The notes beneath the pieces are model-generated. The model was not told where the DNA came from and did no database searches. It saw only the letters and a list, made by a program, of their open reading frames with translations. A stretch of 64,000 nt of DNA from Streptomyces sp. NBC_00572 (GTDB lineage Bacteria > Actinomycetota > Actinomycetes > Streptomycetales > Streptomycetaceae). Positions 49,781 to 58,602 of this stretch are shown here, piece after piece; position 1 is the first letter of the stretch, and every line of letters begins with the position of its first letter. The stretch lies in assembly GCF_026341815.1 (NCBI RefSeq), contig NZ_JAPENX010000001.1, forward strand, positions 6,510,001 through 6,574,000. The letters run 5' to 3'. The translations under genes and the position numbers were made by a program.

Positions 49781-51778
49781 TCATGAGAGGGCTTGGTCCT
49801 CACCGAGGTACTTGCTCGGCTCGCCGGTCGGGTCCTTGGGCTGGGTCGGGACAGAAGGGGCCACGAACTGGCGGGCCTGCAGCTCGTACGCCTCGCGGAA
49901 GGCGCCCGTGCCGGCGGCGGGGTCCATGAGTTCGGCGAAGGTGCCGTTCTCGACGACCCGGCCCTCGTCGAGGACGTAGATCAGGTCGGCATGACGCACG
50001 CTGTGGAGGCGGTGGGTGATCAGCACCACCGTCTGGCCCGAGCCGGCCAGTTCGTGGATCTGGTCGAACACCCGCTGCTCCGCGGCCGGGTCGAGCGCGC
50101 TCGTGGGCTCGTCGACGATCAGGACGGCGCCGTCGCGGTACCGGGCCCGGGCGAGGCCGATCTTCTGCCACTGTCCCCCGGAGATCTCCTGGCCGCCCTT
50201 GTAGCCGCGGGCGAGCAAGGTGTCCAGGCCGCGCGGAAGGCCGCTGACGACCTCGTCGGCCCCCGCGTACGCGGCGGCGGCCTCGACCGCCGTGCCGTCG
50301 ATCACGCCGGGTCGGCCGATGCCGATGTTGACGCGGGCGGTGAAGGGCCAGCGGTAGAAGTCCTGGGCGACCATCGCGACCCGGTCGAAGAGCTGGGCGC
50401 GATCGGCCTCGGTGGTGCTCACGCCTCCCCACAGGACCCGGCCGGCGTCGGGGAGCCGGGCTCCGCTCAGCAGACGTACGAGCGTCGACTTCCCGCTTCC
50501 GTTTCGGCCCACGAGGGCCACGGTCCTGCCGCGCGGGATGACGAGGTCGACATCCCGCAGCGACGGCTCGTCCGCTCCCGGGTACGTGAAGGTCACCTTC
50601 TCGAACCGGATCTCGTCGGGCCGCTCGGGCAGATCGCACCCGCCGGTCGGGATGGCGCGCCGGACGGCTTCCTCGCACAGGGTCTCCAGATCGGCGACGA
50701 ACAGAGCCTCCTCCTGGACATCGGTGACCCTGAGCACGAGGTCGGTGATGCTCGCCGAGCCGGTGCGGATCGCCAGCACGGCCGTACCCGCCACGGCGAG
50801 GTCCATCTGCCCGTCCCACAACAGCAGTCCGAGAACCCCGTAGGCCGCCACGGTCGCGATCCCGCGCGCCGAGTCCGCGAACAGGCCCGTGCGCGCGCCG
50901 ATCCAGGCGAGCCGGGTCTGCTCCCGTTCGCTGGTCTCCGCCATCTGCCGGAAGTGCTGGAGGAGGAACGGTGCGACGTCGTGGACCCGGACCTCGGCGG
51001 CGGCCTGCTGGTCGATCAGGAGGCGGCTGATCAGCTGGGCGGCCCGCACGTGCTGGACGAACCGGTGCCAGCTGACGTACCGGTGGCGTGCCATGGTCAG
51101 CGATCCCCACGCGCTCGGCAGCGCCATGCCGATCAGGAGCGGGAGGAGCGCCGGATGCAGCACGGTCAGGACGCCGGCCGCGGCGATCAGGGAGATCGCG
51201 GAGGTGACCACGGCCGTGCAGTACACGACCATCCGCCGGGCCGACTCGGCCCCCCATTGGGCCGAGTCCATCAGCTTGTGGAACGAATCGTCCTCGATCG
51301 CTTCCAGCTCCACGCGTGCGACCAGGCCGAGGTAGCGCTCCGTGGCGGCCCTCTGGACCTTGGGCTCCAGGATCCCGGTCGCCGCCGTCGAGGCCGACTT
51401 GCAGGCCGAGCCGATCACGGCGAGGACGGCGACCAGGGTGAGCGACGGCAGCGCGGCCCGCAGCCGGCCGGTGATGTCTCCCGGAGCGAGCAGCTCGACG
51501 AGCAGCGTGTTGACCGCGATCAGGGAGACGGCCTGCGCGACCCCGCGGAGGATCTCGCCGATGGCGACCGTGGCGAGCGCCCGGCGGTCGGCGCGGTGGG
51601 CCAGCCGGACGGCGACGGCGACCTGCCGGGGTAGCGAGGCCGCCATCGCCCGAAGGCTGAGCTTGAGCCAGGCACCGTTGTGGGTGCCCCACCCGTAGTC
51701 GTAGGTGAGTTCGCCGCCGAAGAGCAGCTGCTCGGAGGGCGACGGGCCGTCGGCAGCCGTCGGTGGCGGGGTGCGCAT
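49781..51778 (-). CDS. ABC transporter, fused membrane and ATPase domains
   Basis: This 665-residue half-transporter has an N-terminal six-helix membrane domain (about 60-360) and a C-terminal ATPase with Walker A GRNGSGKST, the signature EISGGQWQK, Walker B VLIVDEPTS and the switch His in LITHRLHS. It should work as a homodimeric exporter for a peptide, lipid or drug. ATG at 51778 follows GGAGGCC. A 12-bp palindrome AACACATGTGTT lies 63 bp upstream of the start. No substrate gene is adjacent; the double NUDIX gene follows on the same strand. Confidence 0.85.
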   Translation of the reverse strand: MRTPPPTAADGPSPSEQLLFGGELTYDYGWGTHNGAWLKLSLRAMAASLPRQVAVAVRLAHRADRRALATVAIGEILRGVAQAVSLIAVNTLLVELLAPGDITGRLRAALPSLTLVAVLAVIGSACKSASTAATGILEPKVQRAATERYLGLVARVELEAIEDDSFHKLMDSAQWGAESARRMVVYCTAVVTSAISLIAAAGVLTVLHPALLPLLIGMALPSAWGSLTMARHRYVSWHRFVQHVRAAQLISRLLIDQQAAAEVRVHDVAPFLLQHFRQMAETSEREQTRLAWIGARTGLFADSARGIATVAAYGVLGLLLWDGQMDLAVAGTAVLAIRTGSASITDLVLRVTDVQEEALFVADLETLCEEAVRRAIPTGGCDLPERPDEIRFEKVTFTYPGADEPSLRDVDLVIPRGRTVALVGRNGSGKSTLVRLLSGARLPDAGRVLWGGVSTTEADRAQLFDRVAMVAQDFYRWPFTARVNIGIGRPGVIDGTAVEAAAAYAGADEVVSGLPRGLDTLLARGYKGGQEISGGQWQKIGLARARYRDGAVLIVDEPTSALDPAAEQRVFDQIHELAGSGQTVVLITHRLHSVRHADLIYVLDEGRVVENGTFAELMDPAAGTGAFREAYELQARQFVAPSVPTQPKDPTGEPSKYLGEDQALS

Positions 51779-52199
51779 GGTGGCCTCCAGAGCGAGGAAT
51801 CGGGCTGTCGTGGGGCTCAACGAGGACCTTCGGCGTGTCGAACACATGTGTTTCGGACGTGGCACGAATCCCATGGGTGGGCGAATGTGCGTTCGTGTCG
51901 GGTACATCGACCCCTGCGGCACGGGGATCGGCGCGTGCGGCGGGCGTGGCCGAAACAGGGCTGCCTTCGATGCGGACGCGGACGCGGACACGGACACGGG
52001 CAGGGGCGCGGGCACACGGACACGGGCGCAGACACGGGCAGGGGTGCGGGCGTAGGCGCGGACACGAACACGCCGTGGTCGCGCAGGAACTGTCGATTCC
52101 TCTCACGTTGTGCCCATCGGGCGGCATGCCCTCACATTTTGTGTAACTTGAGGGCGCGCGCCGCCTTGTCGGTTGTGCCTGGGGGAGGGGAGACCTGAG
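51779..52199. other. Divergent intergenic region with palindrome and GC minisatellite
   Basis: The region holds the perfect 12-bp palindrome AACACATGTGTT at 51841-51852 (possible operator) and, at about 51965-52070, an irregular array of CGGACACGGGC-like units. Frames through the array are low complexity and I do not call a gene. The promoter of the 52200 gene should lie near 52120-52160, where a CACATTTTGTG dyad precedes a TAACTT. Confidence 0.5.
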
Positions 52200-53126
52200 A
52201 TGCCGGTGGCCATGGTCGGAGCGGTACGGAGCGCACACAGGAACAAGCAGCGGTTCGAGAAGCTCACGCAGCGGCGCAAGAAGCTGGAGCGGCACATCCG
52301 GCAGGAGAGCGAGGCGCAGGACACGCGCCGTCGAACTGCCTACGACGAGGCTCTGGTTCCCTTCCAGCAGGTCTTCGCGCGGCTCAAACAGGTGGACCTG
52401 GCGGAGCTGGCGCCCGTGGACCCCTCCGATGCCGGCGTATCGGACGTGGCGCTGCGCGAGCTGCAGCACGTGGCGCTCACGGCGGTGGCCTCGCTCGCCG
52501 GGGGCGCTGCCGCCGGCGCGGGTGTGGGGGCCGTGACGTACGTGGCGGTGGGGGCCTTCGCGACGGCGTCGACGGGTACGGCGATTTCAGGGCTTTCCGG
52601 GGCGGCGGCCACCAGCGCCACCCTGGCCTGGCTGGGCGGAGGGTCCTTGGCGGCCGGGGGTGGCGGGGTCGCGGCGGGCACGCTGGTGATGACCGCCCTG
52701 GTGGCCGGCCCGGCGCTGCTCGCGGCGGGAGTCCTGCTGGAGTGGCGCGGCCGCGCGGCGAAGGACGAACAGCGGGCGTTCGCCCGTCGGCTGGCCGAGG
52801 CCGACCGGGAGCTGAGGAAGGCCCGGACGGAGCTGTCGGCGGTGTTCCAACGCAGCCGCGAGATTCGCCTGGTCCTCAACGACCTGGGCCGGGCCATGCA
52901 GACCCGACAGGCGGCCTTCGCCGAACTGGTGGAACGCTGCGACGACTACGCGTCGTACGGTCCCGGCGCACGGGCCTTGACGAAGGAGATGTTCGACCTC
53001 GCCGTGGCCACGGTAGCGGTGATGGGGGCGCCACCGGCCGGTGAGGACGGCTGCGTCAGCGAGCTCTCGGGCCGGGTGGTCGCCGACGCCCGGGTACGGC
53101 TGGCGGCTCTGGAAGCGGCAGTGTGA
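52200..53126 (+). CDS. Coiled-coil protein with glycine-rich membrane hairpin
   Basis: The 308-residue protein starts with a strongly basic coiled coil (NKQRFEKLTQRRKKLERHIRQESEAQDTRRR, 13-43). The middle (about 95-185) is a Gly/Ala-rich hydrophobic hairpin (ASLAGGAAAGAGVGAVTYVAVGAFATAS then SLAAGGGGVAAGTLVMTALVAGPALLAAGVLL). A second coiled coil follows (DEQRAFARRLAEADRELRKARTELSAVFQRSREIR). I recognise no named family. Glycine-zipper membrane hairpins between coiled coils are common in pore-forming and defence effectors. ATG at 52200 follows a GGGGAGGGGAG tract. It overlaps the next gene by 4 bp, so the pair is coupled. Confidence 0.7.
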   Translation: MPVAMVGAVRSAHRNKQRFEKLTQRRKKLERHIRQESEAQDTRRRTAYDEALVPFQQVFARLKQVDLAELAPVDPSDAGVSDVALRELQHVALTAVASLAGGAAAGAGVGAVTYVAVGAFATASTGTAISGLSGAAATSATLAWLGGGSLAAGGGGVAAGTLVMTALVAGPALLAAGVLLEWRGRAAKDEQRAFARRLAEADRELRKARTELSAVFQRSREIRLVLNDLGRAMQTRQAAFAELVERCDDYASYGPGARALTKEMFDLAVATVAVMGAPPAGEDGCVSELSGRVVADARVRLAALEAAV

Positions 53127-54655
53127 GCGACACGGAGGGGGCCGTGGGAGCCGACGAGGCGGCGTTCACCACTCCGCCCACGAAGCCGTTCACCGCGTCA
53201 TCAACCGCTCCGCCCGCTGAGCCGTCCACCACACGGTGGGCGGCCGCCGTCGCGTGGTGGGCGGCGGATTCGGCCACCCGCGGGTTCGCCGCCGCGACGA
53301 TGGAGACGTTGGACACCAGGGAAACCGTGCAGCGCCTCGCCCGCCGCTACGGCGCCATCGCCAACGCCCAGCGGGCCGGCCATCTCTTCGAGGTGGAGCA
53401 CGCGCTCTCGTTCAATCAGGCCGCGGCCCGGGCGGGATCCGGCGTGCGGGCGGTGGTCACGGAGTGGGCGGCCGGAGGGTCCTCCACGGCTGCCGCCGAC
53501 ATCCTGCTCGTCGAAGGGACACAGACGGTCGGTCAGGTGCAGGCCAAGCTGATGGATTCGGTGTACGGCACCGGATACCAGATTCGCCGCGGCCACTACA
53601 CGGGGATGACGCGCCTGGTGGCCGGGGACCGATGGGCCGCCGTCGACAGCCTCCTAGAGCGGCGCCTCGCCATGAACCCGGACGGGCTCGGCTTCGCCGA
53701 CTACGCCGACGCCCGCGCGCACCTCGGCGATTCCATCGCGTACGGCGACATCGCCTCGAAGCCGGTGGATCTGGCCGACGCCCACCGCCATGCCGTCGAC
53801 CCCGAGAAGTGGATGCGCGGCCAGGTACGCAGGACGGTGGGCCGGGAGGCCGCCACGGCCGCCGCCACCGGGGCGGCGGCAGGCGCCGCGGTCTCCGCCG
53901 CCATCACGGCCGCCGGGCAGCTCGGACGTATCCGGGCCGGGGAGACGTCAGCCGCCCAGGCCGCCGTCACCGCGGCCGCGGCGGCGGCCCGCGACGCAGC
54001 CCGTTCAGGCTCCCTGGCGGGCCTTGGCTCGCTGGTCCGCACCGCGGGCCGCGCGGGTCGTCTGCCTGCCGCCTTCGGCGGCGGCGAGCTCGCGACCGCC
54101 ACCGCGACGGCGGCCTTCGCTGTCGCCGAAGCCGGCCTCCAGCTCGCGCAAGGGCGCATCGACGGCCAGGAGTTCGCCGCGCGGAGCGGCGAGGCCGCCC
54201 TGCGTGCTTCCCTCACCTGGGCCTGCGGCGCCGTCGCCCAGAGCGTGATCCCCGTCCCCGTCGTCGGAGCGCTGGTCGGCGGGCTCGTGGGCCAGGCCGC
54301 CGGGACCGTCATCGTCCAGGGTCTGCAGGCGGCCGTCGTCATCGCCCGGGGCACCCACAGCCCCGGGACGCACTCTCTCGAACACGAACTCCTCGCGGCC
54401 TCCCTGACCACCGGCCTGCTGGCCACCGCATCCGCCTCACTGGGCCCGAGCACCCGCACCGGCACCACCGTGCTGCCCGGGCTCACCCCTGTCCGCGACC
54501 ACCTCACCGGCACCGACCCCGCCCGCGCCCTGTTCTCCTTGGCCGCTGTCACCGCCGAGCACGCGGGTGTCCCCCTCCACCTCACCCCTGAGGCGTTCGA
54601 CGCCTGGATGGTCGTCCCCGAGGATGTCCCCCTCGTGCTGGACCCCAACTGGTGA
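53123..54655 (+). CDS. PD-(D/E)XK-like protein with glycine-rich membrane segments
   Basis: The 510-residue protein has an N-terminal region with a possible restriction-endonuclease-like core: E90/E92 in HLFEVEHALSFNQ, D126 in AAADILLVEG and the Q-x-Q-A-K142 motif in VGQVQAKLMDS. The rest (about 225-440) consists of several Ala/Gly-rich hydrophobic segments (AATGAAAGAAVSAAITAAGQLG, WACGAVAQSVIPVPVVGALVGG), resembling glycine-zipper membrane parts. A nuclease joined to membrane helices and paired with a similar glycine-rich partner is reminiscent of anti-phage or conflict systems. GTG 53123 overlaps the upstream stop (GTGTGA). The assignment of the nuclease fold is by motif only. Confidence 0.6.
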   Translation: MSDTEGAVGADEAAFTTPPTKPFTASSTAPPAEPSTTRWAAAVAWWAADSATRGFAAATMETLDTRETVQRLARRYGAIANAQRAGHLFEVEHALSFNQAAARAGSGVRAVVTEWAAGGSSTAAADILLVEGTQTVGQVQAKLMDSVYGTGYQIRRGHYTGMTRLVAGDRWAAVDSLLERRLAMNPDGLGFADYADARAHLGDSIAYGDIASKPVDLADAHRHAVDPEKWMRGQVRRTVGREAATAAATGAAAGAAVSAAITAAGQLGRIRAGETSAAQAAVTAAAAAARDAARSGSLAGLGSLVRTAGRAGRLPAAFGGGELATATATAAFAVAEAGLQLAQGRIDGQEFAARSGEAALRASLTWACGAVAQSVIPVPVVGALVGGLVGQAAGTVIVQGLQAAVVIARGTHSPGTHSLEHELLAASLTTGLLATASASLGPSTRTGTTVLPGLTPVRDHLTGTDPARALFSLAAVTAEHAGVPLHLTPEAFDAWMVVPEDVPLVLDPNW

Positions 54656-54703
54656 GATTGCAGGGTGGGTTGTGAGGCGTGTGGCTTGAGGGGCGCGCGG
54701 AAA

Positions 54704-54715
54704 CGGCACGTGCCG
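54704..54715. promoter_or_regulatory. 12-bp palindrome over a putative -35
   Basis: CGGCACGTGCCG lies 18 bp before a TATGGT -10-like element (54734-54739) upstream of the 106-aa gene. Confidence 0.4.
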
Positions 54716-54800
54716 CCCTCCCCGTCCCGGCCCTATGGTGTGCGCGCGTCCGCGGCTCCATGATGGACGGGGCGCAATGCCTGCCGAGTGGAGGTCGTTC

Positions 54801-55121
54801 ATGGATCCCTTGTCCCTCGCCATCGCCGGGGCCCTCGCGGCCGGGGTCGCCACCGGAGCGGGTGAGTCCGCCGGAGCGGCCCTGCCCACGCTGTGGCGGC
54901 GCGTCCGGGAGCGCTTCGCGGGTCGCCAGGTCGTGCCCGAGGCGGAGGCCGAGATCGCGACCGCGCTGGACGAGGAGTTCACGCGGGACCCGTCGTTCCG
55001 ACAGGAGTGCGAGACGCTGTGGAACCAGGCGGCCGCCGGTGGCGTCGCCAACTCCTTTCACGGCCAGGCGAAGAACGTCGTGCAGACAGGCGAGATCCAT
55101 GGTGGTCTGACGATGGGGTGA
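54801..55121 (+). CDS. Small protein with C-terminal VVQ-G-I-GG motif
   Basis: This 106-residue protein has an N-terminal Gly/Ala-rich helix (LAIAGALAAGVATGAGESAGAALP, 6-29), a basic helical middle and a tail NSFHGQAKNVVQTGEIHGG at 84-102. The same tail pattern occurs at the N-terminus of the STAND-TPR protein at 58599, with 12 of 23 positions identical. In actinobacteria such tails are recurrent in proteins linked to STAND NTPases; the function is unknown. ATG at 54801 follows GGAGG. It is 145 bp downstream of the PD-(D/E)XK-like gene and may belong with it. Confidence 0.65.
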   Translation: MDPLSLAIAGALAAGVATGAGESAGAALPTLWRRVRERFAGRQVVPEAEAEIATALDEEFTRDPSFRQECETLWNQAAAGGVANSFHGQAKNVVQTGEIHGGLTMG

Positions 55122-55134
55122 TCCCGCTCCGTCC

Positions 55135-55737
55135 TCACACCGCGCCTCTGCCCCCGTTTCCGCCCCAGCTCCGGTTTCCGCCCCATCCTCCGCCCCCGTG
55201 CACGGACGGCAGGGGCATGTCCGACGTGATGGCCCAGCGCTCGTGGTCGCGCCACACGCCGGCGATCCTGATGAAGCCCGGCGAGAGGCCCTCCCTCCGG
55301 AAACCGAGCCGGCGGACCAGTTCGAGGGAGGTCTTGTTCTCCGGCTGAATATCGGCTTCCAACCGGTTCAGTCCCATGACTTCGAACGCATAGTGCACGG
55401 CCAGCGCCACTCCGGCGGACATGTATCCCTGTCCTGCATGGGAAAGGAACACGGCATACCCGAGAACGCCCCGCTGATAGGGGCCGCGCACGATGCCGTT
55501 TATGTTGATCATTCCCACGAGGTCGCCCTGGTCTTTACGGGCAATCACCATGCAGGCGGCATTCACCTGGTCGGATCGAGCCACGTAGGAGGCGAAAACG
55601 TTCGACGTACGGGGCAGTTCCACCCACGGATGGTGGAACTCCGCACTCTCACGCGCCAGTTCCAGGAACCTCGGCTCGTCGGTTGCGACCACCGGCCGTA
55701 GCACGATCTGTGACACCCGATCACATTCGTTGCGCAC
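55135..55737 (-). CDS. GNAT-family N-acetyltransferase
   Basis: The 200-residue protein reads as a RimJ/RimL-like acetyltransferase: IVLRPVVATDEPRFLELARES, then a GMININGIVRG strand, LGYAVFLSHAGQGYMSAGVALAVHYAFEVMGLNRLEADIQPENKTSLELVRRLGFRREG, which carries the acetyl-CoA binding Q-G-Y-M loop and the N-K-x-S pattern. GTG at 55737 is chosen because TACAAT at 55745-55750 (minus strand) lies 7 bases ahead, as in leaderless genes; the next GTG is 8 codons in. It is convergent with the 106-aa gene (14 bp apart) and divergent from the fxs cluster. Confidence 0.8.
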   Translation of the reverse strand: MRNECDRVSQIVLRPVVATDEPRFLELARESAEFHHPWVELPRTSNVFASYVARSDQVNAACMVIARKDQGDLVGMININGIVRGPYQRGVLGYAVFLSHAGQGYMSAGVALAVHYAFEVMGLNRLEADIQPENKTSLELVRRLGFRREGLSPGFIRIAGVWRDHERWAITSDMPLPSVHGGGGWGGNRSWGGNGGRGAV

Positions 55738-55903
55738 GCTGCCGATTGTACGACAGCCTCCCGGGGAAAGGCATGGGAGAGACGAGGGACAGCAGGGCGT
55801 CTCGCTGCTAGCCTGGTATGCCCAGTGGGTCCATTCGCAGACCTGAGCACTCTCGAGCACTCTCGATCGGCCATCATCTCCAGCCGCAGTGGAAAAGGTG
55901 ACC

Positions 55904-56104
55904 ATGAGCGACATCGAACCTCTCGGGCGTCCGCTTCCCGACCTCAGGAATGTCTCGCTGGCAAGTCTCGTCGCGGATCGCGCCGGTCTGGTCGCGGAAT
56001 TCCGCATTCACGTCGTCACCCCGGAGACCCCCGTCCGGATGGCGGCGTTCAACTCCGAAATCGGTGGGGACAAGTGCCTTCCTTCATCGACCAGTACGTC
56101 CTGA
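55904..56104 (+). CDS. fxsA: FxsA-like RiPP precursor with internal FxSxx motif
   Basis: The 66-residue peptide has an acidic leader (MSDIEPLGRPLPDLRNVSLA, then LVADRAGLVAEFRIHVV) and the segment VRMAAFNSEI, which is the FxSxx motif (F-N-S-E-I) of peptides modified by FxsB radical SAM enzymes. In the usual FxSxx-COOH system the motif is the C-terminus; here 13 more residues follow (GGDKCLPSSTSTS) before the stop. ATG at 55904 follows AAAAGG; GTG 55889 is in frame. The 3' end overlaps the fxsB start by 31 bp. It is the expected substrate of the next gene. Confidence 0.75.
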   Translation: MSDIEPLGRPLPDLRNVSLASLVADRAGLVAEFRIHVVTPETPVRMAAFNSEIGGDKCLPSSTSTS

Positions 56105-58602
56105 AGGTCCACGGCGCCTGCGATCTGGCCTGCGACCACTGCTATGTGTACGAGCACGCGGACCAGAGCTGGCGGACGAAACCCCGGACCATGAGTCCGA
56201 CCGTCGCGGAACAGGTCGCGAAGCGCATCGCGGAGCACGTGGAACGGCACGCGGTACCCACGGTGCGCCTCACCCTCCACGGAGGCGAACCGCTCCTCCT
56301 CGGCGTCGAGCGCCTGCACGAGCTGATCCGCACGTTCCGCACCGTCCTGGACGGTGTCGTCCAGCTCGGCCTGCACATCCAGACCAACGGCGTGACGCTC
56401 AACAAGACGTTCCTCGACCTCTTCGCCGCCTGGGGTGTGCAGGTGGGCGTCTCGCTCGACGGCGACCGGGCCGCGAACGACCGGCACCGTCGGTACGCGA
56501 ACGGCCGCAGCAGCCATCCCGCGGTGCTGCGCGGTCTGGCCCTGCTGCGCCGCCGGGAGTTCCGCCATCTCTACGGCGGGATCCTCTGCACCGTGGACGT
56601 CGAGAACGACCCCATCGCCGTGTACGAAGCGCTGCTGGAACAGGCGCCGCCCCACCTCGACTTCCTGCTGCCGCAAGCCACGTGGGCGCACCCCCCGCCC
56701 AGGCCGAGCGGGGCACCCGCGCCGTACGCCGACTGGCTCGGCCGTATCCACGCACGCTGGATCGCCGACGGCCGCCCCGTGCCGATCCGTCTGTTCGACG
56801 CCCTCACCGCGGCGGCCTGGGGCGGTCCGAGCGGCAGCGAGGCCGTGGGACTCCGGCCCGTCGCCCTCGCCGTCGTGGACACCGACGGATCATGGGAGCA
56901 GGCGGACTCCCTCAAGACCGCCTACGACGGCGCCCCGGCGACCGGCATGTCCGTCTTCACGCACAGCGTGGACCACGTCGCCGCCCATCCCGGGGTGGCC
57001 GCCCGCAACCAGGGGTACGCGGACCTGTGCGCCACCTGCCTGGCCTGCCCCGTGGTCCGCGTCTGCGGGGGCGGCCTCTACGCCCACCGCTTCCGCCCCG
57101 GGAACGGCTTCGACAACCCGTCCGTGTACTGCGCCGATCTGAAGCGGCTGGCGTCGGAGATCCCGGCGGCGCGGATGCGGGGAATCGCGGTTCCGCACGA
57201 CGCCGGTCCCCGTACCAGTGCCAGTGCCAGTGCCGCCCCGGATCCCGCCCCGCCCCCCGTCCATCAGCTGCCCGAGGGCGCCTTCGACGGGTTCGCCGAA
57301 GGCGCGGGGACCGTCCAGGGCACGCAAGCCCTCGCGGACATGCAGCTTTCACTGACCAGGGCCCTTGTCGCGGGTCTTGACCCGGGCGACGGCGGCACAT
57401 CGGACCTGGCGGCGGCGGCTGCTCTCGGGTGGCAACTCCTCGTAGAGCTGGACGGCAGCCATCCGGCCGAAACCGCTGAAGTCCTGCGCCATCCGTTCGT
57501 ACGGACGTGGGCCCGGGCCCAGGCGCTGCGCAGCGAGGCCCCGGCAGGCGCGGGCCACGGGCCGCCGGCCGACGCGGGGGACGGAGCGCGCGACCTGGCA
57601 CACCTCGCCGGCGTCGCGGCGGCCGCAGCCTGGCGCGCAGGCGTCCCGACGCGGCTGCTGCTCCCCGTACGGGACGGACGCGCGCACCTGCCGGGCCTGG
57701 GCGCGGTGCGGGTGGAACAGGCGGGGACCACGGCGGAGGTGAGCGTCGGGGGGACCGACCGGCTGCCCCACCGCTGGATCGGCGTCAGACGCCTGACCAC
57801 ACCCCGGCTGCCCGTCGCCCTGGACGACCTCGACCCCTACCGTGCCCCTCCCACCGACGACATCGCCGGGCACGCCGCCACGGCCCACCCCACGGCCGTC
57901 GACCGTCTCTCCCCCCGGCAGTGGACGGCCTGGCAGGTCGCACTCAGCCGGGCCGGACGCGAGTTGAACCTGCTCGTACCGGATTACGCCGCGCCGCTAC
58001 GGACGGCGATACGGGCCGTGGTCCCCCTGCAGCCGCTGCCGGGGGACCGGCAGGCACGCGCCCTTCACCGGCGGCCGTCGTTCGGCGCGGCAGGTCTGGC
58101 GATGCCCACGGGAACCACCGACGTGGCGGCCGCGCTGCTCCAGGAGTTCCAGGGCGCCAAACTCGACGCGCTGATGGACGCGTACGTCTTCTTCGGCAAC
58201 GGCGCGCCCGCCTTCCTCTCCGTGCCGTGGCAGACCGCCCCCGTACCGCAGGAGCAGGCGCTCCACGGCCTGTACGGCCAGGTCGCCCTGGCGGAACTCT
58301 GGCGCGCGCGTGCCGTCGGGCCGCCACGCCGTGAGCCGCCGACCGGTGCGACGCAGGGGAAGACGTTCCGTGGCCGGGACCGCATGCTGTCGGCACGGGC
58401 CGCCGCGGTCTTCCGCCGCCGTTTGGCGTGGGCCGACGCCGCCGTCGACGCGCTCGCTGCCGAGGCAGCGCCGGCCCCGGCCGGGGCGCGGTTCGTGGCC
58501 GGTCTGCGTACCGCGATCGACCGTCTGTCCGCGGACCAGGTCCCGACGACGGCGGTTCCCCGCCGTACGGCCACGGCACGAAGGGCGGGCTCGTCCGCGT
58601 GA
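56074..58602 (+). CDS. fxsB: Radical SAM/SPASM protein FxsB with inactivated metallohydrolase extension
   Basis: This 842-residue maturase starts VPSFIDQYVLKVHGACDLAC, with the [4Fe-4S] motif C16-x3-C20-x2-C23, then HGGEPLLLG and QTNGVTLNK segments and a SPASM region (CATCLACPVVRVCGGGLYAHR). The C-terminal half is an HExxH-type extension in which LLQEFQGAKL near residue 688-697 lacks both His ligands, as in the FxsB class described as an inactivated metallohydrolase form. It should crosslink or otherwise modify the FxSxx peptide. GTG 56074 follows GGTGGGGACAA and is internal to the fxsA 3' end; the product overlaps the next gene by 4 bp. Confidence 0.88.
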   Translation: MPSFIDQYVLKVHGACDLACDHCYVYEHADQSWRTKPRTMSPTVAEQVAKRIAEHVERHAVPTVRLTLHGGEPLLLGVERLHELIRTFRTVLDGVVQLGLHIQTNGVTLNKTFLDLFAAWGVQVGVSLDGDRAANDRHRRYANGRSSHPAVLRGLALLRRREFRHLYGGILCTVDVENDPIAVYEALLEQAPPHLDFLLPQATWAHPPPRPSGAPAPYADWLGRIHARWIADGRPVPIRLFDALTAAAWGGPSGSEAVGLRPVALAVVDTDGSWEQADSLKTAYDGAPATGMSVFTHSVDHVAAHPGVAARNQGYADLCATCLACPVVRVCGGGLYAHRFRPGNGFDNPSVYCADLKRLASEIPAARMRGIAVPHDAGPRTSASASAAPDPAPPPVHQLPEGAFDGFAEGAGTVQGTQALADMQLSLTRALVAGLDPGDGGTSDLAAAAALGWQLLVELDGSHPAETAEVLRHPFVRTWARAQALRSEAPAGAGHGPPADAGDGARDLAHLAGVAAAAAWRAGVPTRLLLPVRDGRAHLPGLGAVRVEQAGTTAEVSVGGTDRLPHRWIGVRRLTTPRLPVALDDLDPYRAPPTDDIAGHAATAHPTAVDRLSPRQWTAWQVALSRAGRELNLLVPDYAAPLRTAIRAVVPLQPLPGDRQARALHRRPSFGAAGLAMPTGTTDVAAALLQEFQGAKLDALMDAYVFFGNGAPAFLSVPWQTAPVPQEQALHGLYGQVALAELWRARAVGPPRREPPTGATQGKTFRGRDRMLSARAAAVFRRRLAWADAAVDALAAEAAPAPAGARFVAGLRTAIDRLSADQVPTTAVPRRTATARRAGSSA

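Noticed and set aside
49793..51634. Plus-strand 613-codon frame over the ABC exporter
   Set aside because: Antisense to Walker A, signature and Walker B motifs; composition typical of a shadow.
54735..54800. Upstream extension of the 106-aa protein (MVCARPRLHDG...)
   Set aside because: ATG 54801 has a clear GGAGG and the extension looks like leader DNA with the -10 element in it.
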